Source: Drosophila persimilis (taxonomy: Eukaryota; Arthropoda; Insecta; Diptera; Drosophilidae). Taken from it: a stretch of DNA of 64,000 nucleotides. This document shows positions 46,414-58,400 of this stretch, piece by piece. Both the position numbers and the translations under genes were made by a program. Under the pieces are notes generated by a model. That model was not told the DNA's origin. It saw only the letters and a program-made list of their open reading frames with translations, and made no database searches. The stretch is taken from the NCBI RefSeq assembly GCF_003286085.1, contig NW_020825288.1, positions 17,236,001-17,300,000 on the forward strand, in the 5' to 3' direction. How positions within the stretch are numbered: the first letter of the stretch is position 1; each line of letters opens with the position of its first letter.

Positions 46414-49089
46414 TGTGTGTGTGTGCGTGTGTGTGTGTGGGCCTAAGACTGAAATTAAAATTTGATTCCAGATGATGCCGATGCCGATGCCGATGCGGAT
46501 GTTTGATGGGTTTTACAGCCCACATCAATCATGCGGCAAGTGTGCGTAATTAAGTTTATTGAGAACCGAACCAGGTCGCGTGTCACACTCGGATGCGACT
46601 GCAGTCCCGCTCCAGAACGGGGAATTCACTAACCTTAACTGATTGTACACGTAACTCCCTTTGTTTTCCCTGCTAACAGGTTGCCGTTGCCTTGATAAAC
46701 CCTGTTTATCAGCAGCACTGGCACTCACTGGCACTCACTGGCAGTTCGCGCACACTTGGTTTGAGCTTATTTTCAAATTTTATTCGCCTGCCCTGCCTCG
46801 GCCTACAATCTAGGTTCGATAGATGGATGGGTTCTATAATCACAGACACGACCGCGGTTGGGGCGGATGTTTTTGCCAGAGTCACTTGATCTGGGACCCT
46901 CGAATGCGACTGTTCTCAGCACCGCGCCACCATCAGCCGAATTCTTGAGCACGATTTCACATTTTCAAGCACCCGCCAGCGACTGAGGCCGATCCGCCGA
47001 CTCGCCCCGATCTATATGCCACATTGAAAGCCCAGCCCGGCCCGGCCCGGCCTGGCTGATAACTGATAAGCCGCGATCTACCCGGTAATCTCCGCGCAAT
47101 CCGTGTCACGCGTGCTCCTTCCAGCTACCACCCCCACTCCCATTTCCACTCCCACTCGTAGTCGCAGTCGCGCCCCATTAATATTTCCATTCCTGTCGTC
47201 TGCCGGGCTATTTCGAGGAGCTGTTCGGGCTAAATTTATGGTCGGCCGATAAGTGATTATTAATATGTGGAGTGCTACTGTAGAGTGCAGGAAAAATCAA
47301 CACCCACACCCACGCCAGCGCCAGCGCCTGCGAAAACAATAACAGTATTCTCATTACATAAACAACATGATTACCGGCGGAGGGCGCTGGACGACGGTTT
47401 ATCAATTTTCCCAGCTATTTAGTCATCATAATGATGCCTTAATGAGATGGTGCTGACAGAGCCACTGTCACTAATACCCGTTCGTGCGGCTTCAGGGCAT
47501 CGTAAATCACATTTGGAAAACTTTCCACAGGTGCTGCCGAGCTGTGGCTAGATATGGGTGTACCAATAGATCCCCCTCGGTCCAATCCCAATCCCAATCC
47601 CAATCAACATCTGCCAATGCAAAGTTCACGAACACCCGTTCGATCGGTTTCCGTGTGAAATTTTCTAATCGCCAGCTGATAATCCGAACAGAACAAAGCA
47701 AAACGATGCTAGATGCTAACCAGGTCAGCCTACAGAAGCGTGCCTTTGGCATGGATTGGATGGAGTTGCGGACAGTTGTACTGGGATCGATTTAAAGATA
47801 AAAAGATCCACATTCACCCAGGTGTTGAACTATTTTTAATTATAGCTACGTAGTCTTTGAGTCACAGCTTTCTGTGGTCTGTCTACACCACGTTTAAAGT
47901 GGTGTACCAAAGAGGGGAAGTACCAGTTTTGAGGTGGAAGTTTCGATTAACTAAAGAATTTAAATACTAATTGGGGATCCTATGTAAGATCATCATCGTT
48001 TCTGTGAACATTTGCTATATTTAATAAGGAAACGAAACCAAACTCTTCGTTTTTAATTGCCTTTTCTTTAAGATCTGCTAAGAGGAAGCAATGAAGAACT
48101 GAACTTTTTCAGAGAACTGTTTAAATGAAGCCATTTGGAGGATAATAACCGATGGTTTCTTTTCTTTAAAAGCTTTGATTTGGAGTCATTCTCCAATTAT
48201 GTCTTTGTTCAAAAACTGTATTAACTTTTGATTGAATAGATATCCAAATTCAAAATATATAATATAATATTCTTAATGTTAACATGCTTCTTTGAATTTT
48301 AGAAATCTTAGAATTAAATTAAGTTTAGAGCAAATTACCATCTGTTTAAGACTTAACCTCATTAAGCATTAGAAGCTTGAATGAAACTAAAACCGGAAAT
48401 ATTATTCAAGACATGATTATCTGAATCCTATCTGTTAGATGTCAATGTCTAAATAGCATTTAGAATGCTTCTGCACGTGGAATTCCCATAACAGCTCCGA
48501 CTATAAATCACAGTAAGTAAACCAATTAAGTAGCGAGCAAAACTCGGGAAAGTCAAGGAAAGTCCCCAAATCAAGTTAAAGTTACACAGCAAGTCGGGCC
48601 TGAATATACCTACTGCCTGTCTTTCTGTCTAGTATCTGCCTGCCTGACTGCTCATACACTGCTATGCATGATTTATGCAGTTGGCCCGGGCTGATGGAGC
48701 TGCTGGCTTTCAGTAGGAGCTCTCAACTTGGTCCTGGGTAAATGAGTGATTTGATAGCGTTTTCTAGTTTCAACTTTGGCAGAAAGTGCGTCCGGCCCGC
48801 GGCAGTTTGGACCGGGAGTGGGGTCGGGAGTGGGAGGGGTGCATTATGAAAAATAAATCAAAGCGGATTATCGTCGGACAGGGTCGGAGTGTGGGTGTGG
48901 GCTGCAATTATGAGCTTTAATCTAATTTAATTCAATTAAATTGAACAAATAAACAAAAAGCCAAGCACACGCCCCGCCGCAGGGCAGAGGCAAATTAGTT
49001 GGTCCTGGCAAACGACCGACAATTAAAGCAAACAAAGTATCTCGGCAGTAATCGGAGCAGCTTATCTTATGGATTCGACAGGCACCTTC

Positions 49090-49103
49090 GGGGGGGGGGG
49101 GGG
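49090..49103. repeat. Homopolymer run of 14 G
   Basis: A 14-base G run follows TTC. It is unusual in this genome's otherwise AT-rich introns and could also be an assembly-sensitive spot. Confidence 0.85.
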
Positions 49104-49227
49104 CGCTACTCACCAAGTGTTTTTAATGAGTATAAGTTGCGAGAAATTTTCGAATAATTTTCTTTGGTTCAACACAAACTTTTCACTTGTTTGCCCTTAG
49201 ATTAGATTCGCGACGATGGAACACCTA

Positions 49228-49354
49228 CATTCACTTCACTGGCCAAAACGACTGACTTTCTCGTCCTCCTTGGGCTGGGGTCCTCTCAGGATGGTTCTTC
49301 TCGACGGGATCTCGGCGCTGTGTGTGTGGCTCGACTGCAGTCCGGAGTTCTTGT
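49228..49354 (-). other. Possible first non-coding exon of CCHa2
   Basis: Minus-strand sequence from an initiator-like TCACA near 49354 runs to a donor GAAT|GTAGGT at 49228/49227. It has no long frame starting with ATG. It is placed here because CCHa2 needs an upstream exon and this is the nearest well-formed promoter on its strand. GILT1, the next gene, starts 5 kb further and reads away into its own exons. Confidence 0.35.
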
Positions 49355-49381
49355 GATGCCGCCGGACGCAGACGGCCCTGC

Positions 49382-49387
49382 TTTATA
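49382..49387 (-). promoter_or_regulatory. TATA box, probable CCHa2 promoter
   Basis: TATAAA on the minus strand lies 33 bases before an initiator-like TCACA at about 49354. Assigning it to CCHa2 is an inference from strand and position. Confidence 0.45.
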
Positions 49388-51320
49388 CTGCAAGACGGGG
49401 CCCTGTCTGTGTGTGCGTGGGTGCGAGCGTGTGTGTGGTCTACCGCGTGCCAGCCAATCAGAAGCGACCGGAAAGCCGAGTGGCACACGAAGTGCTTGCT
49501 GGCAGCGGGCGCCTTGATGTATGCAATGGCACTTTGGTCGTTTCGAATGCCATCGGAGGGAGGGGTGGGCGCTCGTAAATGCGTGGGAGCTGTAATGCGG
49601 TGGTTGGGTAGGCTATCCAAAGAGCATTTCCTTTGAGGCATGGCCAGGGCAGGGCGGGGCAGGGAAAAGAGTGGAAGAGGGCTGTGCCGGGGAACGTCAA
49701 ATTAGCAACGCGCTCAGATTTATTTGCTCGGCAATACCTGGTCCTCTGCCATCGCAGAACAGCCAATGCCACAGCCAAAGCGAGCGCGTCACTTCAACAG
49801 ATATGAATACATGAATGAATGAATCCATTTTGCACCTGTTTGCCACTTTCCGCCTGCTGACGCAGATGCCACAGTGCCGTGGGCCCAGTCAGAGTGCACT
49901 GCGAACCTTACCCCCCAGATGATGCCCCAGTATATGTTCACGTGGTGTCGAAAGCGCTGGCCATTTAATTAGTTTAGTGCCCCACATTTGATCGATTCAC
50001 TTGAGGTGCTTTTGAATTTTCCCCTAGCTCAGCATTTGGTGTAAAGGAAATCTCACTTGCATATCAACAGCGGCCGCAAATTGATTTGCTAATGACTTGT
50101 TTACAACAATTACCCGACTCCGCGATAGCCTCCCACCACCAGTCCCCCATCTGCTGTAATCTATCCGTCGAACGCTCCTCCCTGTTGCTGCCCAGCCCCA
50201 GCAGCACTGCCGATTCCAGGAGCCTGGCAGCGCAGCTTATCGCCTCGCACCAAAAACAAATTACACGATAAGCAGCTGACGCTGCTCCGCAGAGCGATCA
50301 AAATATTTGACAACAAACATGTGAATTACGGGTAAGCTCCCACCCCATGCAGGGCTTCCTCGTCGGCGCTCATCTCCCCATGCTGCCATCACTAAGGTGC
50401 ATCATCCGCGAGGACTTTGGACTCATTCAACCATAAACACATAATTTCTAGAACTGGCAGCACCCTGACTTAACCCGGTTCCTTCTCAGAGATTACGCCT
50501 ACAACTACTATATTTAAATTTATAGAGAAACCCCGAGATCCATAGGGCTGATTGGGATGATTCTTGAATCGTATTAAAATGCAGCAAGGGAGCTTGGGTT
50601 ATCCATATACTCTACAACATGTTGTTGAGAGAAAATAGTAATCGTAATACAATTTCTCGAAATTACATTCAATGCTTTACTTTACAAATGGATCTACAAA
50701 TGGACAGATCTACAATCTGACGTCATCACGGCATCACTGACGTGACCAAAGACCCCTAGTCTTTGCAGACATCACCTTGATGGAATGGACCGTACATCAA
50801 TTATATACAACATGTAATCTTGAGTCCAAGTCAAGCAGTTAAGATCCCATATTATTTTTCTACAATGTCTGTTCCGCAGTTTAGCATCCAAATTGTTTCA
50901 TGTTTTCGACAGTTTCGGGTCCAGGTTAAGTCCTTCGAATATAGTCGGATAAATTTTGAATAGATTTCTATGCGTAGGGGGTTTTACGAAAAAATAAAAT
51001 ACATCCTGCGGAAAATATTCCAATATTCTCTATATTATTTAAACCTGTACTTAAAGAATTCACAATTTTTCTGTTTTTAACGTTTTATTTAATTGTTACA
51101 TTTAAGAGCACTCCAGCTCGTGCAAAATAAGTTTGATCTCTGATATATATATTGGAGCTGGACGATTGGACGGCTTGGGTTTCAATTGGCCTGGAAGCAA
51201 ACCAGTAAGCAGAACAAAAGAGAAAAACAAATCATAAGGCATTGAGATTCCCCATTGCACGGAAGTTGGGGCGGAAGCAATTGAAGATTGAGATTCAGAT
51301 TCAGTTGGAAACTTGACAGC
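49388..51320. other. Intergenic DNA between the CCHa2 promoter and GILT1
   Basis: No gene seen. The right end is the GILT1 3' UTR; a minus-strand AATAAA is at 51084-51089. The rest is mixed-composition sequence with short open frames only. Confidence 0.5.
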
Positions 51321-54300
51321 TTAGTAGAAGGAGCGGATAGACCAAAGACCCAGCAGGGAGCTTAAGATGGCGCTTACGCTGGCCAGGCTAGGGGTGGCGG
51401 CGGCGTTGTGCTGAGCGCAGATTCTGGGCTGGGGCGCCGAGACGTACTGGCAGAGGGTGCCAATGAAGTTGACCTGGGCGCGGTCGTTGACCTTCTTCTC
51501 GAATTGCTGCAAGACAATGGAAGAAGTTGGTTACGTGATCACCTCCTGGAGTGACGATGCACTCACCTCGTTGAAGAGAATACTGGGCACGCTGGTGAGG
51601 GGCTCCTTGAGCCGCATGGTGGCTTCGCCGGCCTTACGAAGCAGCTGACTGCCCTCGGTGGTGTTGGCGCAGGTCTTGATGTTCTCCCAGTTGTTGATGT
51701 GGTTCTCGGTGGCACAGCGCTGGCCGGGGTACACGTTGTCCGGGAAATTCTTGCCGGCCCGCATCAGGCAGTTGATGAAGTCGAGGGTCAGCGACTCGCG
51801 CGTGTACTCAATCTGGTAGGAGTTGGCTTGGATGTGCTCGATGGCGCAGGCATGCACCTTGTTGCCGTAGCACTCGTTCGGTCCATGGTGGCAGGTGAAG
51901 GTCACCTCGGCGCCCTGCGTGAAGAACTGCCGGGGCAAACAGATACCGATGCAAATGAGCCATTGTCCTGGTCGCCCCCGTGGCCCCTGCCACAGCACTC
52001 ACCTGGGACTTGCCGAACGGCACAAATGTGAGATCCACCACATCGCGCAGCTCCCCCTTTACGGCCGGATAGAGCTGCTCCGTAATGAACTTGGCGCTGT
52101 CCGGGCACAGGGACTCGTAGTAAATGGCAATGGGCACCTGAGATGGAACACAAAATGGAAAACAGTTGTTTAGGCGGCATTTGCAATTTGCATTTTTGCG
52201 AGAGTCCAGCCCAGTTGTGGCATGCAAATCGTTTGCAAATCAGTTGCGGCTGAGTTGGCAACTGCAAAATATTATTACTCTTTGTTTGTCGGACGGGGAC
52301 AATTGCCACATGCCACATGCCTCATGCCTCACTTGGCAGTTGAAAATGTTGTTCAGCATTAACCAGCATTTGTTGGTGGACAAAGAAGGCACAAGTTCGA
52401 GTAGATACAGAAAATATAGACGTATAGACGTTTGTATGTACTATAAGGATGGTGCGTACACAACTCTAAATAATATATGTATCTTAATACATTCTCTAAT
52501 ATTGCTTTTTAGCCAATGCTCCAATTGAAGATATTACTGCCTAGGCCCTAGTCTCTAGGCCCTAACAATGAATTGACTGCTGGTTTTCTATGAAATTTCG
52601 CTTCTCACCACGAAATGAAAGACGGACATATATTTCGTATATAACCCAGATCAATTGGTACCGGTCGATTATAGATGATACCTTATTTCGAAGCAAAACA
52701 AAAAATTATGAAACGTTGATGGGTTCGTGGATACAAACTTTGAGCGACACTGTCTTCTAGGATAGATTTTGTTTGATTGGGAAGTCTCTTAAAAAGAAAT
52801 ATGCGTATATGTAAACGTGTGTGTGTACCAATGCACCTATACTGGAGCCTATAATTGGCTTGTATGACTTTGATGTACAGATGTTTTTACATATGTACAT
52901 AGTATATATTTATTGGATTAGCACTTAAAATGTGGTTTTATATGAGTATGTATGTCGAGTGCCTCAATTGAGGGAATTGACGACTCATTCGATTTCGCCG
53001 ATCCCAGCTAATGAATCTGCTCTCAGTTCGTCTTCCAATTATTCTCCCTCTTTCATTTCGATCAATTTAAGTGGTCGTACTCCCAGCCTGAGTCACAGAT
53101 TCAATCAAAGTAAAGCTGTTTCCGTTGAGACTGAGTACAGTGTGCACCAGCTACAATATAAGCTACAATGGTAAGTATTGGGTCTCTAAAATAGCACCGG
53201 CTCTTAGCAGAAAGAAACTCCAGTAGATCAAAACTAAACTAAATGAATATACATATATACATAATTAGTAAATGCCAACAATGAAATTCTAGTATACAAT
53301 TGAGAAAATATACAAGTGAAAATAAATACAGTGGATTCCAAAACTAGCCTTACATATTTGTGCAGCCTGCTTAAAGTCATTCGTTATAGATTTTATATTC
53401 TATATTATATTCTTCTTGCAAAGGATGAACTGGTTTATATTATCTTGGAAAGTATTTTGCGAGAGTTATGTATTATTTACAAACGTTCCTATATGAACGT
53501 AACTAAAGGTTAGGGCTACAATAAACTATACATGCACACAAATTTGAAGTACCATGTGGTTAAAGCTCCCACCAATCAGGGAATATCATTTGTAAAAAAT
53601 TACTTTTCATTTTGCCAAACTAGTGTGTGTTGTATGTCGTGACTACGGGCGGCAAATGATGCGCAATAAATTTAACAATGACTTCTAAAAAATAATAAAA
53701 ATAAACGGAATGGTGTGCACACACATATGCAAATTATTTTCTGTTTTTTCCACGAACAAAGCGTCGGAGTTGGGGCCAAAGTTATATAAATCCGCTGACA
53801 CACCGCTGGAAGAACCATACCATACCATTCTTTTTTTCGCTGGAACAACCACAACCGAAACAACTACACCAACAGGTTGGTGGGCGGGGGGCGGGGAAGA
53901 ATGGAGTTGCAGTTGGTCGCCGGCGCACACCGGTTCCCACTATTCGAAACTGGTATCAGAACCGGTTCGCATCACAAACAACAAACGAAAATACCACCAG
54001 AGCAGAGTAGCAGAGCTGTACAATGGAAATTATGCTGAATGATTTTCCGTGGCATGGCATTTTCCGACAGCCTACAGTTCAGTCAACCCGTGCCACTTGT
54101 TGCTGCCCCGAAAAGGGTGCAGCACCACTCTACAATCACTATTCAGAGTTGCTATTTTCGGTAACTATTTCTTTTCATGCACTTTTCCACCTAAATGCTC
54201 GCACTCGTGCATACTGCGGCGTCTTCGGGGGCCCTGACACGCTTTTTAGTTGTGCAATCATTGTTTTTGCGCGCTGATTCGCGTGGCCTCGTCTAGGGCT

Positions 54301-54411
54301 TGACCACTTAAGGATGGGCTAGATGGACTGGAGACTCACCTTGGCAGCACTGTGGACGGAGGCGACCAGGCAGGCCAGCAGCAGGCAGACACCAATGAAT
54401 TTGTGACTCAT
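51321..54411 (-). CDS. GILT1: GILT-family protein (gamma-interferon-inducible lysosomal thiol reductase-like)
   Basis: Exons 54340-54411, 52003-52137, 51567-51926 and 51321-51506 are all joined in phase 0, giving 250 residues. A signal peptide (MSHKFIGVCLLLACLVASVHS) opens it. The thioredoxin-like part starts PIAIYYESLCPDSAKF. Here the active-site CxxC of GILT is CPDS, with Ser in place of the second Cys. The family signature CQHGxxECxxNxxxxC appears as CHHGPNECYGNKVHAC. Many further Cys follow, as usual. The C-terminus is hydrophobic (ASVSAILSSLLGLWSIRSFY) and could be an anchor signal. GILT enzymes reduce disulfides in the lysosome; fly GILT1 has been linked to antibacterial defence. A CxxS site would allow binding or isomerisation but weakens simple reduction. 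The first intron is 2.2 kb. D. melanogaster GILT1 (CG9796) is the best match in length. Confidence 0.88.
52138..54339 (-). other. Intron 1 of GILT1 (2.2 kb)
   Basis: The donor is GTGAGT at 54339 and the acceptor is ATCTCAG at 52138. No nested gene, tRNA or clear transposon was found. The intron is long compared with the other GILT1 introns (60-76 bp) and may hold regulatory sequence. Confidence 0.75.
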
Positions 54412-55341
54412 TTCGCTTTTTATGGAATTTTCGGACACGTAACCAGCGGCAGTTCTGTTGCGAGAGACGTCTAAGCGCGATTTGTTTGTGCTCAAAGCTT
54501 GACACGCTAGCTAGCCCCCCAAAGAGTCCGAGTTGGCGTCTAGCATGCATAATTGGGGCTGGGCAGGGTAAAACTATAAAAGGTAAGTCGACGTCGCGAG
54601 AGCTCTCCATGGGCCGTCGGCTCTGAGAGCTCTTAGCTTGGCTTTGGGTCGAGCCACGTTGCGACTGCATTTGAATGTACATCTGTGTGCAGACCGGTTC
54701 TCTTGGGAACTCTCGCAGCTCTCTTGTTGATACCGTCGCATCTATATACATACGTACATACATTTGATTAGTGGCCCTACCTAATACAGATATACCTCGG
54801 GACTGGTTAGCGGCTAGCGACTAGGATTAGTTAGAGATGGCATACAATTTGAATTGAATAAAAAATATGTAACCTGCGGCGACAAAGTTAGCGTTCACTA
54901 TTTTTAGAAACAAGGCCAGCTGTAGGTTCAATTAATAGCTCTTTGGGGACTCTGCGAATAATTACTTAAATTCTTTCCGGTACCTTTGTACTCCAGATCA
55001 TGCGGCTCTCCATAAATGTACAATCAGCGTTGCGCCATGACGTGACACGCTTCCTTACGGTTTTTCATTACGGATGGATGCAATATAAGGAAGATATTTT
55101 CTTCCAGCGTTATCTGTCACTCAGTCTGGTGGGTGTTCAGTATTTCCATTCCTCACAAACTGAATCTCCAAATGTTTTCCAACTTTTCCACCTGGGGAAA
55201 TCAATCTCATGCGGCTGCAATGTTTTCGACGCACGCAAAAACCAAAAAGCGGCACAAAGTACATTCATATACAACTTTTATAATTAATGGAATTACAAAT
55301 TAACATGCACAAGGTTTCAGCGTAGTATGTTGCCCACTCCA
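54412..55341. other. Region between GILT1 and DPM3
   Basis: The GILT1 promoter (minus) should lie at 54412-54600. A TATAAAAG on the + strand at 54575-54582 faces away from GILT1 and has no gene downstream. The right end is the DPM3 3' UTR. Confidence 0.45.
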
Positions 55342-55688
55342 TCAGTCGCGAAACCGAAATCCCTTGGCAATCAAATCTTTGCGGGCCTCTAGAATCTCAG
55401 CCTGCAGTTCCTTTGCCGCCTCGGGGCAATCGTTGAAGGTAAATGTCCGGTACAGCACAGTCCACACGGAGTACAGCTAGGGTTATTGGACAAGATGGGG
55501 ATTAATTATGATTCCTTCCATGAATTCCCTCCACTTACGCCAAAGAGAACCAGCAGCAGCAGCGGCAACAGCTGAATGTGCAGCAGATATTTGCTCGTAA
55601 ACTGCGTTTGCACTGTGCCCAGCACTACAGAGAGGTAGGGCACTGCGAAGAGCGTTGCGTAAAAAAGCCAGCGTTGAAGGTTCGTCAT
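55342..55688 (-). CDS. DPM3: Dolichol-phosphate mannosyltransferase subunit 3
   Basis: Exons 55539-55688 and 55342-55476 are joined in phase 0 across a 62-bp intron, giving 94 residues against 92 in human DPM3. Two N-terminal transmembrane helices (about 8-24 and 37-58, the second spanning the exon junction) are followed by the conserved cytosolic tail FNDCPEAAKELQAEI and ARKDLIAKGFRF. DPM3 anchors the catalytic subunit DPM1 to the ER membrane, and the complex makes dolichol-phosphate mannose for N-glycans, GPI anchors and O-mannosylation. In D. melanogaster the orthologue is, as I recall, CG33977. Copy D of the dispersed repeat lies 71-144 bp upstream. Confidence 0.93.
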
Positions 55689-55758
55689 ATTTGATTAAAT
55701 TATTAAATGTTTATTATTAAATATTTTTAATTCTGCGGTTCTTTACTAAGCGACAAAT

Positions 55759-55832
55759 TATACGGTCTCACCCTCAGAAATATACCGAAATATACGGTCT
55801 CATTTTCAAAATATACCGTGAGGCACGAACTT
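55759..55832 (-). repeat. Dispersed AT-rich promoter-proximal repeat, copy D (right end only)
   Basis: The reverse complement reads AAGTTCGTG, CGGTATATTTTGAAAATGAG and GGTATATTTCTGAGGGTGAG, matching the right third of copies A and C. It points towards DPM3, whose start codon is 71 bp away. Confidence 0.8.
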
Positions 55833-56083
55833 AGCCCACTTAAACCCCCTTTATTTAAACACGATAACAACTTGATTTAAGCCGCGGAAAATAGTACTAT
55901 TAATAATCGTTGGGAAAGGCAGATCCCAACATTCCCTTCCTTAAATACATATATTAATTGTAGGCGGGTATATTAATATATATATATAATAATAGAACGG
56001 CATCTTGTCAACATTTACGATATGGTTCTATTAAAGTCCTGTCTTGGGGAAAATATATAGAAATATGGGACTAGATTTTGCTA

Positions 56084-58137
56084 CTAATGGATAATAGAGG
56101 CCACATTCTCTGCTCTTATTGTGACCAATGCCTCGTAATCGCGCAGGTCTAGCTCATGCAGCGCCTTCTGCACCAAGGTGGCCAAATGCGGTGGCAAGTC
56201 CTTAAGATCTTCCATTCGCTCTCGGGCCACAGCGCTGGAAATGCGCGGCGTACCATTGCTGCGGGTGCCAAAGCCACAGTTGCCGGAGTCTGTGGTGGCC
56301 GACGATGATTTATGGAAGTCCTCCCTCTGCACATCCACTTCGTAGACGGACGAGTCCACCGATTCGGCTGAAAGCGATGACATGCCATCGTCAGAATGCT
56401 GCAGCGTCTCTATCCCATTGCAGTCACTTGGTTTGTGCTTGTTGTGTTCCTCCGGTTCCGGAGTCAGAGTGCCGCCAGCATTATCTGGAGCACTGGACGG
56501 AATGCTGCTAATGTCTATGTCATCAACCATAGCGGCGCAGTAGCCATTGAGCAGTAGCTGCGAGGGGGCATAGCCGTAGTCGTCATCATCCTCCTGATCC
56601 GCATCAGCACTATCTGCATCACCGGCCAGGAGTTGCTGCCAACGTTGCTCCAAGTCTGTCATTTTACCAGCGAGTATTCTGTGGAAATAGAGAGTTCTTT
56701 GAATGAAATTCTCTTGAATGGTTATATCTGAGTATCTCTCACTTGTTGGTCTTCTTCTGATGCGTTAGAGCCAGGTTCTTGTCGTTCAGGTTATCGAGTA
56801 ATGCCAAGCACAAGGATTTCAGGTCATGTATGGTCTCCGTTTTCTGTGGCAAATCAATGCCGCTTTCTAGAATTGTCTTAACTGAAAATGAAAGCATTAA
56901 AGTGGAGGTAATAGGAAGACTACAGAGGCTTACCCTGCCTGGGGCTCAATATGGTCTCGTCGTTTGCGCTGGTGCCGCCGCCAAGTTTCACAATTCCTTT
57001 TTTGCGCTTCGCATCTAACATGGACTGAGGGGCAGGTTAAAGAGGGATTGATTGTAGTACACAGTCGATGAATTTACGTGATTTGTTTTGCTACCTTATA
57101 TTTGGAAATGCTCTGTTTGGTTAGATCCAGCTCGCCCTCCTGGATTTTCACACGTTCATGCAGGTACTTGTTCTCCAACAATACGCCATCAATATCGAGC
57201 AGCTGCAAAACATTATGAGTTTTAAGATTCGAAAATACCAAGATATTGCATCACCCTTGAGCAGCTGAGTCGATCCCAGAATCTAAGAACAATATACAGT
57301 CCGAAAAACATCGAACCACTTTTTGGCCATGCAAAAACTTGGTATTGCTTGAACCAAACAAAAACCTTACCTTGGGATGCGTTTTCTTGGCCCTGAGGGC
57401 CACAAATAGTTCGTGATTTAGGCGATGCGCCTTGCACTTGTACGCATCCCGCTCTGTAATCAGTTCCTCCTTTTCGTCAATGATCGCCTTGAAATCAAAC
57501 GCCAGCTGCGCGTTTTTCTTCTTCAGATTCTCCAGATGGCAAATGAAGTTGGCCCGCTCCCGCCTCCATTGCAGCTCCTCTTTGTTTCGTGCCGCATTCT
57601 CGCTGGCCATGGCCTGCACCCGAGCCTTGTTGCTGGCCTCTGTCTCACGCAGCAGCTCCATGTCTCCCTGAATCTCGTTCAGCCGCTGCTTCAAGCCCTC
57701 CACTTCGGTGTTTAGCTTGAGGTTCTGCTCCCGGGTCTCGTGTAGCAGTGCAGCAAGACTCGAGTTCTGGCTGAGGGGGCCGCATCCGTTGCCGCCCACG
57801 GTCACGAGTTCGCTATTGTGTTTCAGGGCAGAGTAGCGCAGCTGCAGGGTCTCTGCCATCAGCTTATACTGATCCCGTTCCACGCGGAATTGCTCCAGCT
57901 CCAGCCGCAGTATCCTCAATGCCTCTACTTTGCTCTGCAGCTTACGATGAACGGCGGAGGTCTGCAAAAACACAGTAACACCTTTCACATATGTAAATTT
58001 TAAGGCAGGGGTCGTCTTACCTCAACGTTGTACGTGTCCATATGGTCTCCGTAGGAGAGCTCGTATTGGCTGACTGCCCCTCCACTGGCGCTGGCCACAT
58101 CCAAGTCCAAGTCCAAGTCCATGCTGAATGTCTCCAT
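56084..58137 (-). CDS. CCDC149-like coiled-coil protein
   Basis: Six exons (58021-58137, 57371-57961, 57095-57202, 56934-57024, 56743-56881, 56084-56678) join in matching phases to 546 residues. After an acidic N-terminus with a DLDLDLD run comes a long coiled coil (about 40-270: LQSKVEALRILRLELEQF, ETREQNLKLNTEVEGLKQRL, REQ/KKK-rich helices). The conserved block of the CCDC149 family follows: LENKYLHERVKIQEGE, KYKSMLDAKRKKGI, LLDNLNDKNLALTHQKKTNK and ILAGKMTDLEQRW. The C-terminal third is acidic and low in complexity, ending in a helical PPHLATLVQKALHELDLRDY. The molecular role of CCDC149 is not established. The first ATG in frame after an upstream GTG-only stretch was taken as the start. 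A DRE site lies 180 bp upstream. Confidence 0.88.
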
Positions 58138-58316
58138 AGGTTTTGCAAGTGTCTGACATTGACAATACAAGTCGAGGCAGTCTGGAATTACAGATATCAC
58201 AATATCTTTGCTTCAGAGGGCTCCATTCTGGCCAAACACAAAGGCAAGAATGAAATGAATCAATTTTTACCTGCGCATGCGCTTAAAGCGCCAAAATGTA
58301 TGCTACATATGCTGTT

Positions 58317-58324
58317 TATCGATA
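58317..58324. promoter_or_regulatory. DRE / BEAF-type TATCGATA site upstream of the CCDC149-like gene
   Basis: A perfect TATCGATA lies 180 bp upstream of the start codon of the coiled-coil gene and 77 bp below the end of the next gene. This fits a housekeeping promoter in a tight tandem row. Confidence 0.5.
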
Positions 58325-58400
58325 AGATGTGCAGGAACAATCGGATCGGTTGATATTTGTTGTATTTATTTATTATTCATAAATATGATTCAAAATGTTT

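Larger units (their letters stand above)
45198..49227 (-). other. Proposed first intron of CCHa2 (contains a LINE fragment)
   Basis: This lies between the acceptor at 45195-45197 and a donor-like site at 49227/49228. Apart from the retrotransposon at 45628-46413 and simple repeats (46472-46500 and 47579-47604), I see no gene. Open frames are short and unrelated to known proteins. Confidence 0.4.

Noticed and set aside
54575..54582. TATAAAAG on + strand upstream of GILT1
   Set aside because: It points away from GILT1, and the sequence downstream has no coding frame or leader-donor pair; treated as fortuitous.
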